DNA of 64,000 nucleotides, taken from Neisseria sicca 4320. GTDB taxonomy: Bacteria > Pseudomonadota > Gammaproteobacteria > Burkholderiales > Neisseriaceae. The notes beneath the pieces were generated by a model. The model saw only the letters and a list, made by a program, of their open reading frames with translations. It was not told where the DNA came from and did no database searches. Position numbers and translations under genes: made by a program. Of the stretch, positions 29,510 through 38,219 are shown piece after piece; within the stretch, counting starts at the first letter, position 1; each line of letters starts with the position of its first letter. The stretch covers positions 1 through 64,000 of the forward strand of contig NZ_AEPF01000113.1 in assembly GCF_000193735.1 (NCBI RefSeq), read 5' to 3'.

Positions 29510-29851
29510 TTACCCCCAAATTACTTTAATTGAATACACCAAGCAGCCGACCAGCCATACGATGGTGGCAACCTGAAAAAACAAACGCACGCCGAAGGGT
29601 TTGATATAGTCCATCCACAAATCGCGGATACCCACCCAAGCGTGCAAAAATACGGCAATAAAGCTGACTTGAGTGAATACCTTCACCCAAACTTGATCGA
29701 AAAATGCCTGCCATGCCGAATATTCTTTAGGCAGGGTGAACAGAATCACTAAAAGTGCAACGGTATAGATCAACATGATAACCGCAGTCGCACGCTGCAT
29801 CGCCCAATCGCGCAAACCGTAATGGGCACCGGTCAATTTACGCTCTACCAT
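29510..29851 (-). CDS. sdhD: Succinate dehydrogenase membrane anchor SdhD
   Basis: A protein of 113 residues with three transmembrane segments. The region [18 protein letters not shown] carries the probable heme-ligand His and the quinone-site Asp-x-x-x-Asp-Tyr. Overlaps the end of sdhC by 7 bases. Confidence 0.92.
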   Translation of the reverse strand: MVERKLTGAHYGLRDWAMQRATAVIMLIYTVALLVILFTLPKEYSAWQAFFDQVWVKVFTQVSFIAVFLHAWVGIRDLWMDYIKPFGVRLFFQVATIVWLVGCLVYSIKVIWG

Positions 29852-30222
29852 AACAACGCTCCCAAAACGACGGTCAACACCAGCGCCGCAGCAAACACAA
29901 ATTTAGCTGTATTGCGCGCAGTATTCAGCTCAAGGCCTTTGTGTGCATCCAAAAGTAAGAAACGGACACCGGCGAGCAGATGGTGCAGATAAGCCCATAA
30001 CACGCCGATTAAAATCAACTTGACTAAAGGATTGGAAACGATAGCACGGTAAGTTTCAAACGCCGACTCGCGGCTCAACGTACCGGACAGGAGATACAGC
30101 AAAACGGGAAGCATCACAAATAATGCTACCCCACTAATGCGGTGCAAGATGGAGACAATCCCCGGTATCGGCAAGCGAATATTGGGGATCTCCAAAAAGA
30201 CAGGACGCGGTTTGACGGACAT
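29845..30222 (-). CDS. sdhC: Succinate dehydrogenase cytochrome b556 subunit
   Basis: A protein of 125 residues with three transmembrane segments. SILHRISGVALF (quinone-site Ser/Arg) and HHLLAGVRFLLLDAHKG (heme His) are the family signatures. First gene of the sdhCDABE operon; its promoter must lie in the AT-rich gap to the right. Confidence 0.94.
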   Translation of the reverse strand: MSVKPRPVFLEIPNIRLPIPGIVSILHRISGVALFVMLPVLLYLLSGTLSRESAFETYRAIVSNPLVKLILIGVLWAYLHHLLAGVRFLLLDAHKGLELNTARNTAKFVFAAALVLTVVLGALLW

Positions 30223-30555
30223 AGCCAGTTCCTCTGTATTTTTTATCAGCTCAAAACCAATAACTCAAATTACATCGAGTTACATAGACCATAATTTACC
30301 TGTTTTATCTGATTTTGAACAGTCCATTTTATCAACAATCTAATAAATTTTACCAAAACACATCATAAACCCTACCAATAGCAATAAACATCTCTATTAA
30401 TACTTAAACCAACATTTTTTCAACTACCGCTTAATCAGTTTTGCACAACCTTATACCATCAAAATAGTATTAATATTCTGTTTTTTAAAATACAAATATA
30501 GATCAATATCATTTACCAACGCATCCACAATCAAAACAACCACAACCTTATGGGA

Positions 30556-30769
30556 TAAACCGTTGTATTCAAAAAAATTTCAACAGGCAAATTTTCAGAC
30601 GATCCTCTCGTTTTTCTATTAAAAAACTGCACCATTTGGAGAAATAGAGAAGTTCGTAATATCGATGGCTTGATTCGTAATCGAGCCCTTATTAAAAACG
30701 GCACTATAACTTTTATTGAAAATAATATGGGTTTCAAACAAACAGCTGATTAACGCTATTTATAAATTG
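30556..30769 (+). pseudogene. Decayed coding remnant, unrecognised
   Basis: One frame reads NIDGLIRNRALIKNGTITF and ends with GFKQTAD-stop at about 30752; after a frame change the text continues LINAIYKLNDREELVK-stop and then VDFIANKSAVKI. The peptide looks protein-like and different in composition from Neisseria intergenic DNA, but has no start and at least two breaks. Family not recognised. Confidence 0.3.
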
Positions 30770-30810
30770 AATGACCGGGAGGAACTGGTGAAGTAGATTT
30801 TATTGCAAAT

Positions 30811-30851
30811 AAAAGTGCGGTTAAAATTCTAACATTTTTGACCGCACTTTT
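30811..30851 (-). terminator. Haemophilus-type uptake-signal terminator of sodC
   Basis: AAGTGCGGT (30813-30821) and ACCGCACTT (30841-30849) are the 9-base core of the Pasteurellaceae uptake signal in inverted orientation, flanked by A and T runs. The neisserial DUS hairpin found after most neighbouring genes is absent here. It lies 18 bases past the sodC stop codon. Confidence 0.9.
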
Positions 30852-30868
30852 TGTTTACAACAATCAAA

Positions 30869-31438
30869 TTATTTAATCACACCACACGCCATACGCGCAC
30901 CGCCGCCGCCAAGTGGGGCTGGGTGGTCGGAGTGATTGTCGCCACCGACGTGGATCATGATGGAATGACCACGAACTTGATCAAGGCGTTTGATGCGTGG
31001 CGCAAGAACCGGATTGGTGGCGGTACCGTCATGTAATACGGTTAATGCCGGCAAATCGCCCAAATGCGCATCATCTTGCCATGGGAAGCCATGTTTTTTG
31101 GTTTCTTTGGGATCCCAATGACCGCCGGCACCCAAGCCTGCAGTCAGTTTACCGTCTTTTTCCTTCGGCTCACAGCTTGGGTTTTGGTGAATGTGAAATC
31201 CATGCAAGCCGGCTTCTAATCCTTTTAAGTTTGGTGTAAAGACCAAACCGTACTTGGATTCGGTAATCGTTACAGTACCTATATCTTTATTACCATTAGC
31301 CGGATCAAGTTGTTGTACTTTAACTGTAATGGAAGCACCGGCAGGTGTCATATGGTTATGTTTGTGGTCATGCGCATGAACCATTCCTGCAACGCAGATT
31401 GTACTGATGCTAACAGCTAAGAATTTCTTCAACTTCAT
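30869..31438 (-). CDS. sodC: Periplasmic Cu/Zn superoxide dismutase
   Basis: A protein of 189 residues with a signal peptide (cleavage after VHA, about residue 22) and a mature His-rich start HDHKHNHM. Metal ligands and fold markers: [12 protein letters not shown] (Cu ligands and disulfide Cys), GAGGHWDP and HLGDLPAL (Zn/Cu ligands), [18 protein letters not shown] (Cu His), and [11 protein letters not shown] (second Cys). It converts superoxide to peroxide outside the cytoplasm. The His-rich N terminus and the downstream signal both resemble Haemophilus-type SodC. AAGGAG precedes the ATG. Confidence 0.95.
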   Translation of the reverse strand: MKLKKFLAVSISTICVAGMVHAHDHKHNHMTPAGASITVKVQQLDPANGNKDIGTVTITESKYGLVFTPNLKGLEAGLHGFHIHQNPSCEPKEKDGKLTAGLGAGGHWDPKETKKHGFPWQDDAHLGDLPALTVLHDGTATNPVLAPRIKRLDQVRGHSIMIHVGGDNHSDHPAPLGGGGARMACGVIK

Positions 31439-31525
31439 TTTTAACTCCTTTATATCAGATGTATATCGAAAGTAAACATGTGTTTTAATAAAATTTATCT
31501 ATCCTATATAATTTCGCCAGCTACT

Positions 31526-31562
31526 AAATATACCTAATAATATACCTAAGAAATATACCTGA
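31526..31562. repeat. Three 12-13-bp repeats AATATACCTAA
   Basis: ATATACCT recurs at 31528, 31540 and 31553 in the sodC upstream region. It may affect the sodC promoter, which should lie near here. Confidence 0.6.
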
Positions 31563-31689
31563 GAGAAACTGTCTTCATGATTTTTTGGCTCGTTTAAACA
31601 AAACTGACATTTCTTTGCCTTACTCTGCTTTATACTTTGCCCGCATTACGGCTCTAACCCATCTATACTCTTTTACTGCGAGGCTAATT

Positions 31690-32088
31690 ATGAAATATTC
31701 TGAAGAAAAAGAACACACCCAGTTTTCCGACCCCAAAAATTTTATCCCTAAATTCAGAAGACGAAATCTGGACAAAAATGGTTTTTTCAATAAGCTTGCC
31801 CGTTTTGCAGGTCGATTAGGCGAACCCATCGTCCGTCAGTTGTATGCGCTGTATTATCTTTGGGACTCCCCACATACGCCCAGACGCGCCAAGATGATTA
31901 TTGTCGGCGCATTGGTTTACTTCCTCAGCCCTATCGACAGCATTCCTGACTTGCTTGGTCCTTTGGGATTTAGTGACGACATAGCCGTCATTACTTTGGT
32001 GTACAGCCAGATGAAAACCTACCTGACCGAAGATATTAAAGAACGGGCAAAAGTAGCAACTGCAAAGCTGCTGCGCAAGGCATCATAA
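31690..32088 (+). CDS. DUF1232 (YkvA-like) protein
   Basis: A protein of 132 residues. The DUF1232 core is clear: RRAKMIIVGALVYFLSPIDSIPD, followed by GPLGFSDDIAVI. A polar N-terminal extension of about 65 residues precedes it. Start 31690 is the first ATG in a protein-like context; an earlier in-frame TTG/ATG stretch encodes improbable sequence. Function of the family is unknown. Confidence 0.8.
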   Translation: MKYSEEKEHTQFSDPKNFIPKFRRRNLDKNGFFNKLARFAGRLGEPIVRQLYALYYLWDSPHTPRRAKMIIVGALVYFLSPIDSIPDLLGPLGFSDDIAVITLVYSQMKTYLTEDIKERAKVATAKLLRKAS

Positions 32089-32105
32089 ATATCCACATTC
32101 AAAAC

Positions 32106-32140
32106 AAAAGGTCGTCTGAAAATTTTCAGACGACCTTTTG
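32106..32140. terminator. DUS inverted-repeat terminator between converging genes
   Basis: A nearly loop-free palindrome: AAAAGGTCGTCTGAAAA meets its complement directly. Serves the DUF1232 gene and probably the converging lipoprotein gene. Confidence 0.85.
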
Positions 32141-32155
32141 TTTGAAATGTGAAAC

Positions 32156-32659
32156 TTATTTCAACGGAGTCATATTCATCACTTCCATCAGGAAGTTGGT
32201 AAACGCCGGATTGGAAGGTTTGTTGCCCATATTTTTCCAACGTTGCTGCCATCCGCGCAAAGCATTTTGGATATACAGCTTGGATTGTTCGGTATTGATT
32301 TCGCCTCGTTGGCTGTCAACGGCAGAACGCAGATAAACCTCATATACGCTGTCATCCACGACATTACGGCCGACAAGCTGAATACGGAACTTGTTCAGGT
32401 ATTGCGCAGCTTGAACTTTAGTCATTTTTCCTTGGCTGACCTGATAACTCAAACGCGTTGCCTCGTCGCGGATTTTTGAAACATCACTCCAATGCGAAGA
32501 AGCCAAACTGAACGCTGCATGTTTTTCAGCCTTAGTTGCTTTCACGTTAGGCTTAATATTAATCGGACGGACAGGCACTTCTTGCAAGCTTGGGACATAA
32601 ATGGTCTCACAACCGGCAAGTGCCGCCAACGCAAATAAGATGGGGATATATTTTTTCAT
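32156..32659 (-). CDS. Lipoprotein of unknown function
   Basis: A protein of 167 residues with a lipoprotein signal (MKKYIPILFALAALAGC, lipobox LAGC, Cys 17). The mature part is mostly helical and charged (DVSKIRDEATRLSYQVSQGKMTKVQAAQYLNKFR). No family recognised. Start 32659 is the ATG that gives a standard signal peptide. Confidence 0.75.
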   Translation of the reverse strand: MKKYIPILFALAALAGCETIYVPSLQEVPVRPINIKPNVKATKAEKHAAFSLASSHWSDVSKIRDEATRLSYQVSQGKMTKVQAAQYLNKFRIQLVGRNVVDDSVYEVYLRSAVDSQRGEINTEQSKLYIQNALRGWQQRWKNMGNKPSNPAFTNFLMEVMNMTPLK

Positions 32660-32818
32660 GTCTACCATTATAATCAGGATTATCCAGATAACCAAATTCT
32701 ATATCAATCTGCCTTTGTCTGTAGACTGAATTACAACAACTTTCGTCTTACATTCCAATCTTTACACGATATGACGCCTTAAATTCATTTTTGTGCCACA
32801 CCAAAGCACGAAACCACG

Positions 32819-32846
32819 AAAAAAGACCGCCAAAGCGGTCTTTTTT
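32819..32846 (-). terminator. Rho-independent terminator of cysK
   Basis: AAAAGACCGC-CAAA-GCGGTCTTTTTT, a classic GC stem with T run and no DUS, 20 bases past the cysK stop codon. Confidence 0.9.
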
Positions 32847-32865
32847 ATCACTTATTTTCTCAACT

Positions 32866-33801
32866 CTATTGTGCCAAATCGGCAAACAGAGGCGTAGAAA
32901 GATAGCGTTCGCCATAAGAAGGCAGCAGCACGACAATCAGTTTGCCTTCATTTTCAGGCTGTTTGGCAAGCTGCAACGCACTCCATACTGCCGCACCGGA
33001 AGAAATACCGACCAAAATCCCTTCTTTTTCCGCCATCGCGCGGGCAGTTTCAAATGCCGCTTCGTTCGGGACTTGGGAAATGCTGTCATATACTTTGGTA
33101 TTCAATACGGTAGGAATGAAGCCGGCACCAATGCCTTGAATCGGGTGCGGACCTTTTTCACCACCGCTCAACACAGGAGAAGCTTCAGGCTCGACGGCGA
33201 CAACTTTGACTTCAGGTTTGTGTTTTTTCAACACTTCGCCTACGCCGGTAACCGTACCGCCCGTGCCGACACCTGCTACAAAAATATCGACTTTGCCATC
33301 CGTATCTCGCCAAATTTCTTCGGCTGTTGTTTTGCGGTGTACTTCAGGATTTGCCTCGTTATCGAACTGACGCGGCATGAAATAAGTATCCGGATGCTCG
33401 TCCACCAAGGCTTGCGCTTTTGCAATCGCCCCTGCCATACCTTCGGACGCTGGAGTCAGAATCAATTCAGCGCCAAACGCTCGCAGCAGCATTTTACGTT
33501 CTTTACTCATGCTTTCGGGCATGGTAATCGCCAGCTTATAGCCTCGTGCCGCACACACCATTGCCAAACCGATACCCGTATTGCCGCTGGTCGCTTCAAC
33601 AATTACGGTATCTTTACCGATTTTGCCCGCTTTTTCAGCAGCCTCAACCATCGCTTCGGCAATGCGGTCTTTCACGCTGCTGCCGGGATTGAAAAATTCC
33701 AGTTTGACAGCGATTTCGGCTTTCAAACCTTCAGTCAGGCGGTTTAATTTGACCAACGGGGTGTTGCCGATCAGCTCGGTAATGCTGTTTGCAATCTTCA
33801 T
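32866..33801 (-). CDS. cysK: Cysteine synthase A (O-acetylserine sulfhydrylase)
   Basis: PLP enzyme of 311 residues making cysteine from O-acetylserine and sulfide. Landmarks: [15 protein letters not shown] Lys in [11 protein letters not shown] (about residue 44), [26 protein letters not shown] phosphate-binding loop, and [11 protein letters not shown]. Standard family length. Confidence 0.96.
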   Translation of the reverse strand: MKIANSITELIGNTPLVKLNRLTEGLKAEIAVKLEFFNPGSSVKDRIAEAMVEAAEKAGKIGKDTVIVEATSGNTGIGLAMVCAARGYKLAITMPESMSKERKMLLRAFGAELILTPASEGMAGAIAKAQALVDEHPDTYFMPRQFDNEANPEVHRKTTAEEIWRDTDGKVDIFVAGVGTGGTVTGVGEVLKKHKPEVKVVAVEPEASPVLSGGEKGPHPIQGIGAGFIPTVLNTKVYDSISQVPNEAAFETARAMAEKEGILVGISSGAAVWSALQLAKQPENEGKLIVVLLPSYGERYLSTPLFADLAQ

Positions 33802-33926
33802 TTTTTACTCCAGATTTTGATGTGATATAACCTGTATATTAAAGACAGGTCGTCTGAAAAACCAATATCGAATATTTCTTTCTTTATAACTTTTGGTTGT
33901 TTGGCTTGATTCGCAAAAATTTTTTC

Positions 33927-34535
33927 TTAATGAAGCCCGATTTCTCCGGCTAAAGCTCCTGTTACCAAAACCTGCATGACCAAAGCCATCAGCCAGCCCA
34001 ACCTGAGTTGCGCCTTACTGAACACCGCCGGCGACTGCTTGGCAATGCTTCTGCGGTGCAGATAAAAAACGGTCATGATAACAAACTGCAAAATAAACCA
34101 ATAAACAGGCTTTAGCGCGTACAATTTCAACAGAGCCGGCAACGTAAAAGCCAAAGAACGACCCGGCAACATAAAATACAATATAGCGATAATCGACACA
34201 AAAGCCAAAGTCATCAACACATTGCTGACAGCAAACACACTCAAAAACGGATGCCGTAAGTCCGCCTGCCAAAAATCAGTATCCGCCTGCTTTTTCCAAT
34301 GAAACGCAAAGAAAAACACGCTGGCAAAAGTCAGATAAAAATGCGGGACAAACAACGGACCGACATGGGTAATCCCCCACATCCCCGGCAAAAGCTGCGA
34401 TCCCAAAATCGACACACCCAGCCACAAAACGACCGAAGCCCAAAACCACTGGAACATTTCAGCGCGGAAAATCAATCCAAAAAACACCAGTCCATAAGCA
34501 ACAACGGCGAGAAAATCCAAATTCGTCCAAATCAT
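33927..34535 (-). CDS. Integral membrane protein of unknown function
   Basis: A protein of 202 residues with about six hydrophobic segments, rich in Phe and Trp. No motif recognised. Its ATG overlaps the dapF stop codon by four bases, so the two are translated as a unit with dapF upstream. A role linked to DapF is not evident. Confidence 0.7.
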   Translation of the reverse strand: MIWTNLDFLAVVAYGLVFFGLIFRAEMFQWFWASVVLWLGVSILGSQLLPGMWGITHVGPLFVPHFYLTFASVFFFAFHWKKQADTDFWQADLRHPFLSVFAVSNVLMTLAFVSIIAILYFMLPGRSLAFTLPALLKLYALKPVYWFILQFVIMTVFYLHRRSIAKQSPAVFSKAQLRLGWLMALVMQVLVTGALAGEIGLH

Positions 34536-35383
34536 GAATACTGCAACTCGCCTTCAAAAACCGTTTGAACAGGACCGGTCATCAAAACGTCCTCACCATG
34601 CGACCAAGTAATAAACAAATCCCCACCCGGCAGCGAAACCTTCACAGGCACGCCTTCTGCCAACAGCCCCAAACGGACGCCCGCAACCACAGCAGCACAA
34701 GCCCCCGTACCGCAAGCCTGAGTTTCACCCACACCGCGTTCAAATACGCGCAAGCGGATAGATTCCCTATCGACAATCTGCATGAAGCCGACGTTGACAC
34801 GTTCCGGAAACTGCTCGTGCGACTCAATGGCCTCGCCCCAATGAGCCACGGGCGTAGTCTGTACGTCCTCAACCACGATCACAGCATGAGGATTGCCCAT
34901 ATTCACACAACTGACCTGCACCGTCTCCAATCCGACCATCACCATATGCGTCAAAGCATCTTCTGCTTCGTCAGTAACCGGCACAAACGGGATTTCAGAC
35001 GACGTAAAGCGCGGTTTGCCCATATTCACGGTAACCAAACCATTGTCCAACAGCTTGGGAATAATCACACCCTTAGCCGTTTCAACCAAAATTTCCTTTT
35101 TATCGGTCAAACCTTTATCAGCCACAAATCGGGCAAAACAGCGCGCACCATTACCACACTGCTCCACTTCGCTACCATCCGCATTAAAAATACGATAACG
35201 GAAATCCACCGCATCGGAAGACGGCTTTTCCACCAGCAGCAACTGATCGAAGCCCACCCCTCTAAAACGGTCGGACCATTCGGCAAGCGGCGCCGCCAGC
35301 GGATCAAAATCCTGCCCGATACCGTTTACCACCATAAAATCATTGCCCAAACCGTGCATTTTGGTAAATTTCAAGGTTTTCAT
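34532..35383 (-). CDS. dapF: Diaminopimelate epimerase
   Basis: PLP-independent racemase of 283 residues converting LL- to meso-diaminopimelate for lysine and peptidoglycan. Start [15 protein letters not shown] and both catalytic cysteines are visible: [13 protein letters not shown] and [15 protein letters not shown] 35383 is preferred to an upstream in-frame ATG that would add an atypical segment. Confidence 0.96.
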   Translation of the reverse strand: MKTLKFTKMHGLGNDFMVVNGIGQDFDPLAAPLAEWSDRFRGVGFDQLLLVEKPSSDAVDFRYRIFNADGSEVEQCGNGARCFARFVADKGLTDKKEILVETAKGVIIPKLLDNGLVTVNMGKPRFTSSEIPFVPVTDEAEDALTHMVMVGLETVQVSCVNMGNPHAVIVVEDVQTTPVAHWGEAIESHEQFPERVNVGFMQIVDRESIRLRVFERGVGETQACGTGACAAVVAGVRLGLLAEGVPVKVSLPGGDLFITWSHGEDVLMTGPVQTVFEGELQYS

Positions 35384-35514
35384 CAGTTTTCCTGTTTGTA
35401 ATCGAATTGAGATGTTTTTAGATATTCGCAACTATGCATGGATACTCAGGCAGAGATTTGACGCATCATCTTTTTTTCAGACGACCTTTAGCCCTGTTCC
35501 AATGATTATGATTA

Positions 35515-35620
35515 TATAGTGGATTAACTTTAAACCAGTACGGTGTTGCCTCGCCTTGCCGTACTATCTGTACTGTCTGCGGCTTCGTCGCCTTGTCCTG
35601 ATTTTTGTTAATACACTATA
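35515..35620. mobile_element. Correia element (106 bp, short form)
   Basis: Bounded by TATAGTGGATTAA and TTAATACACTATA (one mismatch in the right repeat). The internal sequence is the standard short Correia core (GCCTCGCCTTGCCGTACTA region), lacking the roughly 50-bp segment of the long form. It overlaps the 3' end of the tetR-type gene. Confidence 0.93.
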
Positions 35621-36266
35621 AAATATCGGATGCCACTGTAATTCTTCGGTCGTATTCCTCGCGGTGTTTCGGCAAGAGATAGGGGCGCAGGAGGCTTAAG
35701 GTGCGACGGACGCCGCGTGCTTTGGAGTCTTCGGTCAGCTTGGTACGCCCGCGCAGGGAGCTGTCGAAGTCGAACCAGTATTTCGTGACCATCCACATAT
35801 TGACGGCGAGGTCGTTCATGGCGGTTTGGTCGGCTTGGATGATGTTCAGACCGTTGAGCTGGGTAAGCAGGTTGACCAAGAGCGGGGAGACTTTGGCTTG
35901 GGTGAAGGTATTGTGTTCGCCCAATAGTTCGGCACTGCGCGCAAGCAGGGTGTTCACGTCGCTAAAGAGGAAGCGGTATTCCCACATCACGTCGTAAATG
36001 CCCGCCATATAGTTGATGGAGTCTTCCACATCGGACGGCAACACGGCTTCATTCAGGTATGCCAGCAGGGCTTCGCTGTAACGTTTGAAGAGTTGGACGA
36101 TGATTTCGTCTTTGTTGCGGAAGTGGTAATAGAGATTGCCCGGACTGATGCCCAAATGCGCCGCGATATGGTTGGTACTGATGTTGCGCTCGCCTTCCTC
36201 GTTGAAGAGCGCAAGGCTGGCGTCGATGATGCGGGTGTAAGTATTGGTTTTTGCAATGCGGGTCAC
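35616..36266 (-). CDS. TetR-family transcriptional regulator
   Basis: A protein of about 216 residues. The N-terminal helix-turn-helix is typical: RIIDASLALFNEEG, ISTNHIAAHLGISPGNLYYHFRNKDEIIVQLF. The C-terminal ligand domain is helical and ends in a basic LRPYLLPKHREEYDRR. I chose GTG at 36266 because AAGGAG lies seven bases before it; an ATG two codons earlier (36272) has the same site only one base away. The stop codon lies inside the right end of the Correia element, so the original C terminus may have differed. Target unknown. Confidence 0.8.
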   Translation of the reverse strand: MTRIAKTNTYTRIIDASLALFNEEGERNISTNHIAAHLGISPGNLYYHFRNKDEIIVQLFKRYSEALLAYLNEAVLPSDVEDSINYMAGIYDVMWEYRFLFSDVNTLLARSAELLGEHNTFTQAKVSPLLVNLLTQLNGLNIIQADQTAMNDLAVNMWMVTKYWFDFDSSLRGRTKLTEDSKARGVRRTLSLLRPYLLPKHREEYDRRITVASDIL

Positions 36267-36283
36267 GGGCATACTCCTTGGAT

Positions 36284-37324
36284 TTATAGGCTGAACGAAG
36301 CGGGCAGCCAATTGGGTTCGGCGTGTAATTCTACCTGAAATCGAGTAAATACTGTATTGCAGACGTGTTGCGCCAGCTTCCAAACGTCGTCTGAAGAAGC
36401 ATTGTTTTTGTTCACCAAAACCAAAGCCTGCCGGTCGTGTACCGCCGCACCGCCGATTTGAAAGCCTTTCAGACGACATTGGTCGATCAGCCATCCGGCG
36501 GCGAGTTTGACCGAACCGTCGGGCTGCGGATAGCGCGGCATATCGGGATGCTGCTGCAACAGGGAAGCGGCTTTTTCCGCGCTGACGACGGGGTTTTTAA
36601 AAAAACTGCCAACATTACCAAGTACGTTAGGATTAGGTAGTTTACTGTTGCGGATTGCACACACTGCATCGGAAACATCTTTCGCCGTCAGCGCCCTGCC
36701 CGCGCTCAGTTCGGCAACGGCGGCTGCCAAATCGCCGTAACCCAAATTCGGCTCGAAACGCTCTTTCAGGGCGAATACGACTGAAACAATCACATAACGC
36801 CCTTTGCCTTCCTGCTTGAACAGGCTTTCGCGGTAGGCGAAGCGGCAGTCGGCATTGGCAAGCTCGACAAAGGTTTCCGTATCCAAATCGAAGCAGCGCA
36901 CGCTGTGAATCACATCTTTCGCTTCCACGCCGTATGCGCCGATGTTCTGCACAGGCGACGCGCCGACCGTACCCGGAATCAGGCTCAGGTTTTCCAGACC
37001 GTTCAAGCCCAGTGCGACGGTGTGCAGGACAAAATCGTGCCAGATTTCGCCTGCCTGCGCTTCGATGTAAACGAGGTCTTCTGAACGCGCAATCTCGCGT
37101 ATGCCTTTGTTTTCCATATGGACGACCAGTCCGGCGTAATCCTGCATCAAAACGATGTTGCTGCCGCCGCCGAGCCATAAAACGGTATCGCGGTCGAACT
37201 CGGGCAGTCGGACGATGTCGCGCAACTCGTCGGCGTGTTCGAGCGCGATAAAGGCTTGGGCTTGGGCGCGAAGACCGAAGGTGTTGTAGGGGGTGAGGTC
37301 GGTTTGGTATTGGATGGGTTGCAT
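36284..37324 (-). CDS. murB: UDP-N-acetylenolpyruvoylglucosamine reductase
   Basis: FAD enzyme of 346 residues, the long type I form as in E. coli. NTFGLRAQA at the start, FAD-binding LGGGSNIVL, NLSLIPGTVGASPVQNIGAYG, and the catalytic Ser in GNVGSFFKNPVVS are all present. It makes UDP-MurNAc for peptidoglycan. Confidence 0.95.
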   Translation of the reverse strand: MQPIQYQTDLTPYNTFGLRAQAQAFIALEHADELRDIVRLPEFDRDTVLWLGGGSNIVLMQDYAGLVVHMENKGIREIARSEDLVYIEAQAGEIWHDFVLHTVALGLNGLENLSLIPGTVGASPVQNIGAYGVEAKDVIHSVRCFDLDTETFVELANADCRFAYRESLFKQEGKGRYVIVSVVFALKERFEPNLGYGDLAAAVAELSAGRALTAKDVSDAVCAIRNSKLPNPNVLGNVGSFFKNPVVSAEKAASLLQQHPDMPRYPQPDGSVKLAAGWLIDQCRLKGFQIGGAAVHDRQALVLVNKNNASSDDVWKLAQHVCNTVFTRFQVELHAEPNWLPASFSL

Positions 37325-37370
37325 GATGATTTGTAATTTCGTGGATTCAGGTCGTCTGAAAACTTACTAT

Positions 37371-38144
37371 TTAACAATTACGATAGGTAATGGGGTTTTG
37401 GGGGGCTTTATAGTTTTCTTGGGAAGAATAGGTCAGCTTGTCCACTATTTCTTGATAAATGTCGGACTCTTTTGGCAACGGCTTGCCTTCAAACATCCAG
37501 CGACCTTGAATAATATCATCGGCAAAAATCCATCTTTCGATTTCATATACTGCTAATGTCCAGCCGCGATAGACTGCAACTGCATATTTTGCTTTTTCGC
37601 GCCTGTTTCCGATTTTCCAATATTTCCGTGTGCGTTCGTAAATTTCCTTATGCCTATCGGCTTCAGGAATATTCCCTGATCTGATGTCTTTTTTCAGTTT
37701 CTCGTATTCGTTATTAATCGTAATTAAAACAATAGGTTTATCAGTTTTTAATTCTTGCGCATCATATTTTCGTTTTAATTCGGGCAAGCTCATCAATCCT
37801 ACTTCAGAAGAATGCGTGCCGCCTTGAATATTAGTCAGCGGCTGCTGGCTCGGTTTGACTAGGGAGAGTAGGTCTATTGCCATCGCTTCATATTCAAAAG
37901 CCTGTTTGTCTGTTTGGATGTTGTGCCGCAGAATGTAATACACGGGCTGGCGTCCGCTTTTATGTATTTCCCTAATCAAGGCAATTTTATCACTTGGCGT
38001 TTCTGTTTCTTGTAATGAACCTAGGGCATGGTGGAAAACGCGATTGCCCACACCTTTACCTACATAGAAAATATTGCCGTCTCTAGGGTCAATCAAGCAA
38101 TAAACATAGTAAGCAAGTTTTTCTATAATGGAAGTTGAAAACAT
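37371..38144 (-). CDS. LEM-3-like GIY-YIG domain protein
   Basis: A protein of 257 residues. The N-terminal domain (residues 10-105) begins AYYVYCLIDPRDGNIFYVGKG and contains GNRVFHHAL and a later acidic EYEAMAIDLL, the pattern of the LEM-3-like GIY-YIG nuclease group. The C-terminal part has YWKIGNRREKAKYAVAVYRG and a following YEIERW, a motif I have seen attached to such nucleases. Base composition is more AT-rich than murB and norM, suggesting acquisition. Function is not established; a role in DNA cleavage is inferred. Confidence 0.7.
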   Translation of the reverse strand: MFSTSIIEKLAYYVYCLIDPRDGNIFYVGKGVGNRVFHHALGSLQETETPSDKIALIREIHKSGRQPVYYILRHNIQTDKQAFEYEAMAIDLLSLVKPSQQPLTNIQGGTHSSEVGLMSLPELKRKYDAQELKTDKPIVLITINNEYEKLKKDIRSGNIPEADRHKEIYERTRKYWKIGNRREKAKYAVAVYRGWTLAVYEIERWIFADDIIQGRWMFEGKPLPKESDIYQEIVDKLTYSSQENYKAPQNPITYRNC

Positions 38145-38187
38145 TTTTTTCCTTAAAAGTGAATAAGCCGTAAATGAAATATTAATG

Positions 38188-38219
38188 GAGGTCGTCTGAA
38201 AGAAATTTCAGACGACCTT
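38188..38219 (-). terminator. DUS hairpin overlapping the norM stop codon
   Basis: AGGTCGTCTGAA (38189-38200) and TTCAGACGACCT (38207-38218). The last norM codons and stop (Lys-Val-Val-stop) are read from the right arm. Confidence 0.8.

Larger units (their letters stand above)
30223..30868. other. AT-rich gap between sdhC and sodC
   Basis: This 646-base stretch is much more AT-rich than its neighbours. It holds the sdh promoter region (not resolved), one decayed DUS (TTCAGACGATCCT near 30596), a decayed coding remnant and the Haemophilus-type terminator. Confidence 0.5.

Noticed and set aside
30531..30737. Minus-strand small ORF in the sdhC-sodC gap
   Set aside because: Low-complexity AT-driven frame; the plus-strand remnant is more protein-like.
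37371..37400. G6/C6 runs at the end of the GIY-YIG gene as a phase-variable tract
   Set aside because: Runs are short and at the extreme C terminus; a shift would change only a few residues.
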